From the NCBI GenBank assembly GCA_024686085.1, contig JAIBDT010000035.1, positions 1-32,920 of the forward strand: a DNA stretch of 32,920 bases. Reading direction: 5' to 3'. The translations under genes and the position numbers were made by a program. Of this stretch, positions 7,937 to 15,317 are shown piece by piece. The stretch comes from Loktanella sp. GTDB taxonomy: Bacteria > Pseudomonadota > Alphaproteobacteria > Rhodobacterales > Rhodobacteraceae. The notes under the pieces are model-generated. The model was not told the origin of the DNA. It ran no database searches and saw only the letters and a list, made by a program, of their open reading frames with translations. The stretch's first letter is position 1; the number at the start of each line of letters is the position of its first letter.

Positions 7937-9948
7937 TTTGCTATCCTTATCAAGGCATCTACTGCGATTGCGGCCTGCGTGGTGCAGATCAGCGGGTTGA
8001 TTTCAACTTCTTCAATCGTATCCAGATTTGCAAGAACGTAGTCTTGCACCCCAAGTATCGCGCGGCAGATGGCGTCTAATTTTGTTGCGGGCTTGCCCCT
8101 ATAACCTGCCAGTAGTTTGTAGCATTTCAACTTTGTTAGAGACTGATTAATCGCATCTTCGCTGCTCGGCACGAGGAGCGAAACGCTATCTTGCAATAGT
8201 TCGGTGAGGATCCCTCCCGCGCCGATTGTCAGGACGAATCCATGTGCGGGGTCTTTGATGACGCCGATCAACAGTTCGGCGATCGTCCCTGAAACCATCT
8301 CTTCTAACAAAAAGTGATTGGTTGGCATTTGGGCCGCTGCTGTTTTGACGGCGTCTGGATCGGTTAAGTTCAGTTTGACTGCGCCCGCCTCTGTCTTATG
8401 GGCAAACCCGACGCCTTTCAGGACCACAGGGAAGGACAATTTGTTAAAATCAACAGAGCCAATATCAATGGTATCGACCCTTTTAGGTGACCGGACGCCG
8501 TAATCTGCCAGTGCCTGTTTGGCATCAGACTCGCTGAGTGTGATTGTCGTGTGTATTTCAGGGGCCACGGCGAGGTTCATGGCTATGTCAGGTGTCGTCA
8601 TTGGCCCCGCGATAGCCGCCGCGTTCAACGCTTCGCGGAGACTATTGAAGGGGATCACGCCTCCCGACATAAGCTGTTGCGCTATCTTTTCGGGCATCAG
8701 TTCGGGAAGGGTCGCGACCATACCGATATTACCGCCCGTCTGCGCACGGGTATCAAGTGCGGCTTGAACGACGCAGTCCCAATCTGATGGGTCACAGCGA
8801 TCTGCGCGTGGAAAATCTACGATGAGCAGTGTTAATGCCAAAGTCGGGTCTATCATGGCGGAAAACGCAGCGGTCATTGCCGCTGTGTCGCGCCAGATAT
8901 AGGTGTGATAATCCAGAGGATTGGCGAGCGTCACTCTAGGTCCTAGCGCCGAAAAAAGGGCGCTTTGCTGTTTGGTATTGAGCGGCGGAAAAGTAAGATC
9001 GAGATCATGCGCAAGGTCGGCAGCGAGCGATGCTTCACCACCCGAGCAGCTAATCGTTGCAATGTTTCGGTTCGGGAGCGGACCTGTTGCATGCAAAAGT
9101 TTGAGGGCTTCAAGAAGCGTCGAAAGGTCGTCGACACGTGCGATCCCCAGTCGGTTGAGCAGGGCTGCAGCACCCGCGTCGCTGCCTGCAAGGGATGCTG
9201 TGTGCGAGATCGTCGCGGTTTGTGCTTGGACAGATTTGCCGACTTTTAATGCGATCAGCGGAATGTTTTTCGCTTTCGCGGCACGCGCAAGTATTTGCCA
9301 TGCAACCGGGTCACCAAATCCTTCAATGTGTAGTCCGATCGCGGTAACTCGGGGATCGTCCAGCAGCCCTAAGGCGATTTCCGCCTGAGTTGTCTGTGCC
9401 TGGTTGCCGCAGGTAATGACGTAACTGATCGGCAATGCGCGAGATTGCATCGTTAAATTGATCGCGATGTTTGATGATTGGGTCAGTATCGCAACCCCAC
9501 GGTCTACCGGTGTGCAGCCGTGTTGGTCGGGCCAAAGCAACGCGCCGTCGCAGTTGTTGATCATCCCGTAGCAGTTGGGGCCAAGGATGGGCATGTCGCC
9601 AGCCGCTTTTAAGAGTGCCGTGTTTAAGTCTGCACCATCTGCGACCTCGGCAAAGCCCGATGCAAAGCAAACCGCGCCGCCTGCGCCCATGTTAGACAGG
9701 GTCTGAACTGTGTCGATTGTTGCGTTTCTATTGATGCCGATGAAACTGGCGTCAGGCGGTGAAGGTAGATCGTTTAGGCCCGAATAGACTCTATAGTTGT
9801 CGATTGTCCCTCCCTTTGGGTGCACGGGCCAGACTGCGCCCGCAAAGCCAGCTTTTGTCAGTTGGTTGGTCACCGCACGACACCACGCGCCACCGCCGAT
9901 GACAGCAATGGACCGGGGACGAAGAAGGCGTGACAGGTCGTGCGTCAT
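7933..9948 (-). CDS. ADP-forming acyl-CoA ligase (acetate-CoA ligase family)
   Basis: A 671-residue protein with the full NDP-forming acyl-CoA synthetase layout. It has an N-terminal CoA-binding Rossmann domain (IAVIGGG near 14-20, WPVHPKGG at 40-47), two succinyl-CoA-ligase-like domains with LGPNCYGMIN at 122-131, and a C-terminal ATP-grasp domain from about 460 (FPVVLKGVGFAHKTEAGAV). The phosphorylated histidine of this family is expected at His249 in SHTASLAG. It would activate a carboxylic acid to its CoA thioester at the cost of ATP to ADP. Its ATG overlaps the dehydrogenase stop and its stop overlaps the crotonase start, both as ATGA. Activation is the logical entry step for the adjacent acyl-CoA enzymes. 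The acid substrate is not known. Confidence 0.88.
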   Translation of the reverse strand: MTHDLSRLLRPRSIAVIGGGAWCRAVTNQLTKAGFAGAVWPVHPKGGTIDNYRVYSGLNDLPSPPDASFIGINRNATIDTVQTLSNMGAGGAVCFASGFAEVADGADLNTALLKAAGDMPILGPNCYGMINNCDGALLWPDQHGCTPVDRGVAILTQSSNIAINLTMQSRALPISYVITCGNQAQTTQAEIALGLLDDPRVTAIGLHIEGFGDPVAWQILARAAKAKNIPLIALKVGKSVQAQTATISHTASLAGSDAGAAALLNRLGIARVDDLSTLLEALKLLHATGPLPNRNIATISCSGGEASLAADLAHDLDLTFPPLNTKQQSALFSALGPRVTLANPLDYHTYIWRDTAAMTAAFSAMIDPTLALTLLIVDFPRADRCDPSDWDCVVQAALDTRAQTGGNIGMVATLPELMPEKIAQQLMSGGVIPFNSLREALNAAAIAGPMTTPDIAMNLAVAPEIHTTITLSESDAKQALADYGVRSPKRVDTIDIGSVDFNKLSFPVVLKGVGFAHKTEAGAVKLNLTDPDAVKTAAAQMPTNHFLLEEMVSGTIAELLIGVIKDPAHGFVLTIGAGGILTELLQDSVSLLVPSSEDAINQSLTKLKCYKLLAGYRGKPATKLDAICRAILGVQDYVLANLDTIEEVEINPLICTTQAAIAVDALIRIAK

Positions 9949-11105
9949 GCGCCAAGCGGGCGAAGCAAGTCGCGGCTAATGATGTGGCGCTGAATTTCCG
10001 ATGTTCCGTCCCAGATGCGCTCTACCCGTGCATCGCGCCAGAACCGTTCGAGCGGGTAGTCGTCCATCAGTCCCATGCCACCGTGAATTTGGATCGCGGC
10101 GTCGGTCACGCGGCCCAGCATTTCACTGGCGTAAAGCTTGGCACTGGCGATTTCGCGGTTCGCGGGCAAGTCTTGGTCAAGCCTGTCGGCAGCAGCGAGG
10201 GTAAGCAGGTCGGCCGCGTCGATCTCGGTGATCATATCTGCGAGCTGAAAACTGATTCCTTGGAATTTGCCAATTGGCTGACCGAACTGCTCGCGCTCTG
10301 CTGCGTAGCTGAGCGCATAGTCAAAGACGCGTCGCGCGCGCCCGACCGACATTGTCGCGACAGTGATCCGTGTGGCGTAAAGCCATTCGTTCATCACGGC
10401 AAAACCACCGTCGACCTCGCCCAAGACCTGCGCATCTGGCAGACGACAATCGTCGAATTCCAGAATCATATTTTTATAACCCCTATGCGACACTGATTTG
10501 TAGCCATCGCGGATGGTGAAACCAGGCGTGCCGCGATCTACGAGGAAAGTCGTGATCCGCTTTTTTGGACCACGCGGCGTTTGGTCTTCGCCCGTTGCAA
10601 TAAAAACGATAATGAAATCTGCATGCTCTGCGCCAGAGATGAAATGCTTGGTGCCATTCACGACCCAATCGCCACCATCGCGCACAGCACTGCATTTCAT
10701 ACCACGCACATCAGACCCTGCACCCGGTTCGGTCATGGCGAGCGCGTCCATTTTTTCACCACGGACAGCGGGCATGAGGTAGCGATCAATTTGATCGTCT
10801 TTGCACGCCATAAGAATATTCTGAGGGCGTCCAAAGAAGTGATTAAGCGCCATGGAACCGCGCCCAAGTTCACGCTCGACCAGCGCAAATTCACGGTGGT
10901 TTAAGCCAGCGCAACCGACGCTTTCTGGGAAATTGCAGGCGTAGAAGCCGAGATCAAGAGTTTTGCGTTTGATCTCTTGTGCGATCTCGGTTGGCACAGC
11001 GCCCGTTCGCTCGACCTCTGCCTCGTGTGGGAAAATCTCTTTTTCCACAAATGTGCGCACGGTGTCGGCGATCATGATGTTTTCTTCTGTTAATCCGTAA
11101 ATCAT
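9945..11105 (-). CDS. Acyl-CoA dehydrogenase family flavoprotein
   Basis: A 386-residue protein of standard length. It has the N-terminal helical domain, the middle beta domain with AMTEPGAGSDVRG and VVNGTKHFISGAEHADF (FAD and substrate contacts), and the C-terminal helical domain with REQFGQPIGKFQ, QIHGGMGLMDDYPLERFWRDARV and WDGTSEIQRH. The family oxidises acyl-CoA at C2-C3 and passes electrons to ETF. The usual catalytic Glu of the Y/W-E-G-T motif is Asp366 here. I set the start at the ATG at 11105, which follows AAAGGACACGAC. The open frame continues upstream to 11321, but that part encodes the tail of the neighbouring membrane hydroxylase, not dehydrogenase sequence. It is coupled by ATGA to the ligase. 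Confidence 0.9.
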   Translation of the reverse strand: MIYGLTEENIMIADTVRTFVEKEIFPHEAEVERTGAVPTEIAQEIKRKTLDLGFYACNFPESVGCAGLNHREFALVERELGRGSMALNHFFGRPQNILMACKDDQIDRYLMPAVRGEKMDALAMTEPGAGSDVRGMKCSAVRDGGDWVVNGTKHFISGAEHADFIIVFIATGEDQTPRGPKKRITTFLVDRGTPGFTIRDGYKSVSHRGYKNMILEFDDCRLPDAQVLGEVDGGFAVMNEWLYATRITVATMSVGRARRVFDYALSYAAEREQFGQPIGKFQGISFQLADMITEIDAADLLTLAAADRLDQDLPANREIASAKLYASEMLGRVTDAAIQIHGGMGLMDDYPLERFWRDARVERIWDGTSEIQRHIISRDLLRPLGA

Positions 11106-11275
11106 GTCGTGTCCTTTGGCGTTTGCGAGTTGAATCGCGGACTTTCCCGCGTCAGTTCCGTCGTGAAATGAGCCGAATAACTTGTCCCATGGGATGTCGA
11201 GATTCCCATAGTTACATTCGAAATAGCGGTGGTGGATTTGGTGGTGGAAATTGTCCAGATGCGCCCGCGTTTTTG
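11106..11275 (-). other. Out-of-frame C-terminal part of the hydroxylase, in frame with the acyl-CoA dehydrogenase
   Basis: In the frame of the acyl-CoA dehydrogenase, but upstream of its start, the DNA encodes HLDNFHHQIHHRYFECNYG and then WDKLFGSFHDGTDA, the textbook end of sterol desaturase-family proteins. HHQIHH lies at 11229-11246. There is no stop codon between this tail and the dehydrogenase ATG at 11105, so a repaired hydroxylase frame would read straight through as a hydroxylase-dehydrogenase fusion. About 20 residues after the family's usual end the sequence meets the dehydrogenase ribosome site (AAAGGA). Confidence 0.85.
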
Positions 11276-12120
11276 TTACGAAACAGCTGCCCTTCGAAGC
11301 CCGTATGTGACGTGACCGCAAGGAGAGCGTGGAACATCAAGTGAAAGATCATGTGCATTGGATGGGTTGCGACAACAAAGTGAATCATCGCTGTCCCGAA
11401 ATAAATAAGATGCTGGACCGGATGCACCGAGAGGCCCGACCATGGTCCGACGTCAGTGTTGCGATGGTGAAGTGCGTGAAATCGGTAGAGCGGTCTGATG
11501 TGAGGTAGGCGATGTATCCAATATAAATAGAAGCTTTCCCAAACGGGGATCAGGAAGAATATGGCGACGAACCATATTGGGTAGCTGTTCCATGTGATCG
11601 AAGGGGCATGTCCGTTCGCCATGGCCCACCAAATGAGGACCTCAAACGCCGACCAGATTGTGACGCCACTGGCAAGCGACCAAAAGATGTTGTCGGGCAG
11701 TTGGCTGTTAAGTGTAAGCAGGCGGCCATAACGGTGAACTGGACGTTGATCGTATTTCAGTTCGGAACCTTGGTGTGCATATTTATGAAGCCAGAGATGC
11801 AGAGTGCCTGCGACTAAGCCAAGTAGAATGCAATTGCGTGCAAGGACGATAGATATCCAGCCAAAGCCAAATGTTCGTGCCTGTTCCAATGTCGGGCTGA
11901 ACCACGTGTAGGCGATTAATGCGAGCGCTACGATCGACCCGTTGATCGTGATGAAAAACCAACTATCCAGATACCATTTTGCGGTAGCGATTTGACGCGG
12001 GCGCCATTCCGGCAGCTGGGAGGTTTGGATTGGCACCTGAGGTCTGTGGTTCCATTCTTGCCGTGTGGAAGTTGCCGCGTCGGCAGCTATTTGGTCAGGA
12101 CTGGCCTGCCTAGCTGGCAT
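11212..12120 (-). CDS. Sterol desaturase/fatty acid hydroxylase-family membrane protein, frame broken near the C-terminus
   Basis: The 302-residue reading frame encodes an integral membrane di-iron oxygenase. Hydrophobic segments lie near 53-73, 86-107, 144-165 and 182-202. Histidine boxes HRLPH (203-207) and HALHH (215-219) are present. After VTSHTGFEGQLFRNK (about residue 283) the frame turns into a proline-rich nonsense tail. The expected continuation, NFHHQIHHRYFECNYG with the third box, is read in another frame at about 11225-11262. The change is a +1 shift somewhere in 11261-11275, which includes a run of five T (plus strand) at 11270-11274. As written the product lacks a box needed for iron binding. 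This is either a real inactivating frameshift, recoding or a sequence error. It overlaps the aldolase gene by 11 bases. Confidence 0.85.
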   Translation of the reverse strand: MPARQASPDQIAADAATSTRQEWNHRPQVPIQTSQLPEWRPRQIATAKWYLDSWFFITINGSIVALALIAYTWFSPTLEQARTFGFGWISIVLARNCILLGLVAGTLHLWLHKYAHQGSELKYDQRPVHRYGRLLTLNSQLPDNIFWSLASGVTIWSAFEVLIWWAMANGHAPSITWNSYPIWFVAIFFLIPVWESFYLYWIHRLPHIRPLYRFHALHHRNTDVGPWSGLSVHPVQHLIYFGTAMIHFVVATHPMHMIFHLMFHALLAVTSHTGFEGQLFRNKNAGASGQFPPPNPPPLFRM

Positions 12121-12847
12121 AGTTCGCGCCTTCTTCGTCGAGAATAGCTTTCAGCTCATTTAGGTGGCGCGTGTCTTGTTCGGGGTAGGATGCAAGCTCT
12201 GCTGCTGTTTTTCGTGCGATGTCGTGGGGGATCATCCGCAGGGGTTTTCCCGTTTGCAGGGCGCGAATGTATGTTTCGCAGGCCCTTTCAAAATAATAGA
12301 GTCTATTAAAAGTTTCTGCGACGGTATCACCGATGATCATGATGCCGTGGTTCCCCATGATCATGACCTTTTTTTCGGAGTCGGTAAGCAAGGTCGCACA
12401 GCGCGCGCCTTCGTCTTCAAATGCCAGGCCGCCATAGTTTGCATCTACGACTTGCCGTTCATAAAAGGTGCAGGCGTTTTGATCGATAGGCGGCAAGAGA
12501 CTGTTTTGGAGGGTTGCCAAAACTGTCGCGTGGATGGAATGGACATGCATCGCACAGCGTGCGTGAGGTACGCCGCGGTGGATGCCGCCATGAAGCCCCC
12601 AAGCCGTCGGATCTGGCGCGTCTGGGCCTTGCAGGGTTTCTGGATCATTCGCATCCACAAGGATCATATCGCTGGCCTTGATCCGGCTGAAATGCATTTG
12701 GTTCGGGTTCATCAGGAACTTTGTTCCATCATCGTTGATCGCGAGTGAAAAGTGGTTGGCCACCCCTTCGTGCATATTGAGCCGTGCAGTCCAACGGAAT
12801 GCCGCCGCCAGGTCGACCCGTTCTTGCCAGTGTTCCATGTTCTGCAT
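12110..12847 (-). CDS. Class II aldolase/adducin-family protein
   Basis: A 245-residue cytoplasmic protein of the L-fuculose-phosphate aldolase/adducin fold. HVHSIHA at 101-107 supplies the metal-binding His pair (101, 103), and NHGIM around His167 supplies the third; NHFSLAI at 31-37 is the usual early motif. Members are metal-dependent aldolases, epimerases or decarboxylases acting on phosphorylated or free small molecules; many of this longer type have no known substrate. The start at 12847 follows GGGAGACAAC; in-frame ATGs further upstream (to 12910) have weaker signals. It is the first gene of the five-gene minus-strand operon and is divergent from the sugar dehydrogenase at 12977. The 129-base gap between them should hold both promoters. 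Confidence 0.87.
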   Translation of the reverse strand: MQNMEHWQERVDLAAAFRWTARLNMHEGVANHFSLAINDDGTKFLMNPNQMHFSRIKASDMILVDANDPETLQGPDAPDPTAWGLHGGIHRGVPHARCAMHVHSIHATVLATLQNSLLPPIDQNACTFYERQVVDANYGGLAFEDEGARCATLLTDSEKKVMIMGNHGIMIIGDTVAETFNRLYYFERACETYIRALQTGKPLRMIPHDIARKTAAELASYPEQDTRHLNELKAILDEEGANYAS

Positions 12848-12976
12848 GTTGTCTCCCTTTTTCATGAGGCTGCAGGTGCAATGCTTAGCGGTCAAGTCTG
12901 AAACCGACATGTTTCGTCACTTGATCCTTTTGTTGAAAAAGTGGATTTGTGGGGTGCATACCTGAAGGGGCACGTT

Positions 12977-13888
12977 ATGAAAAAACCTATTTGTCTTGTT
13001 GGGATCGGAAAGATTGCGATAGACCAGCATGTCCCTGCCATTGCTGCGTCATCTGATTGGACCCTTGCGGCGACGGTTAGTCGTGCGGGTCATGTTGATG
13101 GCGTGCCTGCCTATGATGATTTTGACAAACTGCTGGCCGAACGGCAGGATATTCGCGTGATCTCGCTATGTCTGCCGCCTGTGCCGCGTTTTGACTATGC
13201 ATCTCGCGCGATTGCTGCTGGTCGTCATGTGATGTTGGAAAAACCACCTGGTGCGACACTGGCTGAGATTCATGCGTTGCAGGCAATGGCAAAGACGTCG
13301 GGCGTGTCTCTGTTTGCGACATGGCATAGCCGCATGGCAAAGGGCGTTGCAGCCGCCAAGGCATTTTTGGCGGATAAGGTTGTCACCGAGGGGCAGATCA
13401 ATTGGAAAGAAGATGTCCGCCGCTGGCATCCGAACCAAGAATGGGTGTTCGAGCCAGGTGGAATGGGGGTGTTTGATCCTGGGATCAATGCGTTGTCTAT
13501 TCTGACTGAAATCCTGCCCGCGCCTGTTCACTTACGGTCCGCTGATTTACAGTTCCCTGAAAACCGTCAAACGCCAATTGCCGCGGATCTTGTGTTTTCA
13601 GGTGGTGTAAACGCCACGTTTGACTGGCTTAAGCAGGGTGAACAGTTGTGGGAAATGACGATCCGTGCAGGCGATGTTTTGGTTAATCTTCGCGAAGGCG
13701 GTAACCGCTGTGTCATCAATGGCGTGGAGGTTGCTGGAACTGAGTTGGAAGAATATCCCGCACTTTATGCCCGGATGTCCGACCTTGTGAAGGACGGCGG
13801 ATCAGACGTTGATTTGGCCCCGATGGTGCATGTTGCGGATGCTTTAACGCTTGGTCGACGTGTGATTGTTGCTCCGTTTCACTTCTAA
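12977..13888 (+). CDS. L-arabinose/D-galactose 1-dehydrogenase (Gfo/Idh/MocA family)
   Basis: A 303-residue NAD(P)-binding oxidoreductase. The nucleotide site is GIGKIAIDQHVP at 9-20, the conserved EKPPG is at 88-92, and the blocks ATWHSRMA, WKEDVRRWHP (143-152) and GGMGVFDPGINALSI (161-175) match what I recall of the Azospirillum L-arabinose 1-dehydrogenase and related D-galactose 1-dehydrogenases very closely. These oxidise the pyranose at C1 to the lactone, the first step of non-phosphorylating pentose or galactose catabolism. I chose the ATG at 12977 with GAAGGGG before it; an earlier in-frame ATG at 12941 has no support. It stands alone: no lactonase, dehydratase or sugar transporter is adjacent, so arabinose versus galactose cannot be decided from context. 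Confidence 0.88.
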   Translation: MKKPICLVGIGKIAIDQHVPAIAASSDWTLAATVSRAGHVDGVPAYDDFDKLLAERQDIRVISLCLPPVPRFDYASRAIAAGRHVMLEKPPGATLAEIHALQAMAKTSGVSLFATWHSRMAKGVAAAKAFLADKVVTEGQINWKEDVRRWHPNQEWVFEPGGMGVFDPGINALSILTEILPAPVHLRSADLQFPENRQTPIAADLVFSGGVNATFDWLKQGEQLWEMTIRAGDVLVNLREGGNRCVINGVEVAGTELEEYPALYARMSDLVKDGGSDVDLAPMVHVADALTLGRRVIVAPFHF

Positions 13889-14014
13889 AGGCACTAAAAC
13901 TGTTTAAGTTTTGGGCGTTTAGCAATTTTTTGGCCGATCTTAAAAATTTACCATTTGATAAAAAATAAAGTTGTGCAAGGCTAGGTCTATTCGTTTTGGA
14001 GACTTGGACAGCCT
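13889..14014 (+). promoter_or_regulatory. AT-rich leader region upstream of preT
   Basis: This 126-base gap is visibly more AT-rich than its surroundings. It holds a short AT-rich inverted repeat, AAAACT (13896-13901) with AGTTTT (13907-13912), which could act as a weak end for the sugar dehydrogenase message. Before preT there is TTTTGGAGAC as ribosome site. No RutR-type operator (TTGACCAnnTGGTCAA) was seen here. The promoter of preTA must lie here, but I cannot place its elements with confidence. Confidence 0.35.
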
Positions 14015-15316
14015 ATGCCTGACACAACGACACCCGGCCTTGCCGCTGCGCGACTTGGTCGCGATGAGTTAAAAGCAAACTTTGCGGATCTTCATGAACC
14101 GCTTGATCCGCATGAAGCAGCGGTTGCTGCTGACCGATGTTACTTTTGCTATGATGCCCCTTGTATCACGGCCTGCCCTACATCAATTGATATCCCTTTG
14201 TTCATCCGTCAGATCGCCACTGGCACGTCTGAGGCTGCTGCCAAAACCATTTTTGATCAAAATATTCTGGGTGGCATGTGTGCCCGTGTCTGCCCAACAG
14301 AAACCCTGTGTGAAGAGGCTTGCGTCCGTGAGGCTGCAGAGGGAAAACCTGTCGAGATTGGCCGTTTGCAGCGGCATGCGACTGATACGTTGATGGCGAA
14401 GCAAGCGCACCCTTATGTGCGTGCCGCATCCACCGGAAAGAAGATTGCAGTTGTTGGTGCCGGACCTGCGGGTCTGGCTGCTGCACATCGTTTGGCTATG
14501 CTAGGCTCCGACGTGACCATATATGATGCCCGATCCAAGGCTGGCGGCCTCAATGAGTTTGGCATCGCATCCTACAAATCCACCAATGATTTCGCGGCGC
14601 GCGAGGTCGATTGGTTGTTGGGTATTGGCGGAATCACAATTCAGACAGGCAAGACGCTAGGCTCTGATCTGTCGTTGGATGAACTGAGTACCGATTATGA
14701 CGCGGTGTTTCTAGCGGTTGGTTTGGGTGGTGTGAATGCCCTGTCGGTAGATGGTGAGGACAATAGCGGAGTGAGTGACGCTGTTGATTTCATCGGTGAT
14801 CTGAGACAGGCAAGCGAGCTGGCGTCTCTCCCCGTCGGCCGTGATGTGGTGGTGATCGGCGGTGGCATGACTGCCGTCGACGCTGCTGTGCAGTCTAAAC
14901 TGCTGGGTGCGCGCAATGTGACCATTGCTTATCGGCGCGGGCGTGACCGCATGAGTGCAAGCCCCTACGAACAGGAATTAGCTGCCTCGAAAGGGGTGCA
15001 GCTATTGTTCAATGTGCAACCTGCCGCGATTCATGATGGCGAAATTGAACTGGCCTATACTGATGGGTCCCACGAGACCCTGCGTCTTCCTGCTGATCAG
15101 GTATTCAAAGCAATTGGTCAAACTTTGGTGACCGATGCGGGCTTGGCATTGGATGGCCGTAAAATTGCCGTTGATCCCAATGGTCGTACCAGCCGCAAAG
15201 GCGTTTGGGCTGGCGGCGATTGTGCAAGTGGGGGCGACGACTTGACGGTTACGGCGGTCGCAGAGGGCCGTGATGCCGCGATGGATATTCATGCAACTTT
15301 GATGGGAGGCAAGTGA
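14015..15316 (+). CDS. preT: NAD(P)-dependent dihydropyrimidine dehydrogenase, PreT subunit
   Basis: A 433-residue iron-sulfur flavoprotein. The N-terminal ferredoxin-like domain carries cysteines at 42, 45, 50, 54 and at 89, 93, 99, 103, which would bind two [4Fe-4S] clusters. The first nucleotide-binding site, KIAVVGAGPAGLAAA, starts near 143 (FAD) and the second, VVVIGGGMTAVDAA, near 278 (NAD(P)H). The same build is seen in GltD, but the tight linkage to preA decides the call. PreT takes electrons from NAD(P)H and passes them to PreA for reduction of uracil and thymine to their 5,6-dihydro forms in the cytoplasm. It is separated from preA by a single base and is certainly co-transcribed with it. 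Confidence 0.94.
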   Translation: MPDTTTPGLAAARLGRDELKANFADLHEPLDPHEAAVAADRCYFCYDAPCITACPTSIDIPLFIRQIATGTSEAAAKTIFDQNILGGMCARVCPTETLCEEACVREAAEGKPVEIGRLQRHATDTLMAKQAHPYVRAASTGKKIAVVGAGPAGLAAAHRLAMLGSDVTIYDARSKAGGLNEFGIASYKSTNDFAAREVDWLLGIGGITIQTGKTLGSDLSLDELSTDYDAVFLAVGLGGVNALSVDGEDNSGVSDAVDFIGDLRQASELASLPVGRDVVVIGGGMTAVDAAVQSKLLGARNVTIAYRRGRDRMSASPYEQELAASKGVQLLFNVQPAAIHDGEIELAYTDGSHETLRLPADQVFKAIGQTLVTDAGLALDGRKIAVDPNGRTSRKGVWAGGDCASGGDDLTVTAVAEGRDAAMDIHATLMGGK

Positions 15317-15317
15317 T

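Noticed and set aside
7154..11105. Identity with the DMSP demethylation set DmdB-DmdC-DmdD
   Set aside because: The layout ligase/dehydrogenase/crotonase is similar, but the ligase is the ADP-forming type rather than AMP-forming, and the dehydrogenase is the short 386-residue type.
11261..11285. Programmed -1 frameshifting on C AAA AAC in the hydroxylase gene
   Set aside because: The tail needs a +1 (or -2) shift, and the heptamer does not have the full X XXY YYZ form.
9945..11321. A 458-residue acyl-CoA dehydrogenase starting at 11321
   Set aside because: The first 72 residues are hydroxylase tail sequence, and a good ribosome site precedes the ATG at 11105, which gives the normal family length.
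12164..12748. A 194-residue plus-strand open frame opposite the aldolase gene
   Set aside because: It is the antisense of a well-supported gene, with no ribosome site and no family pattern.
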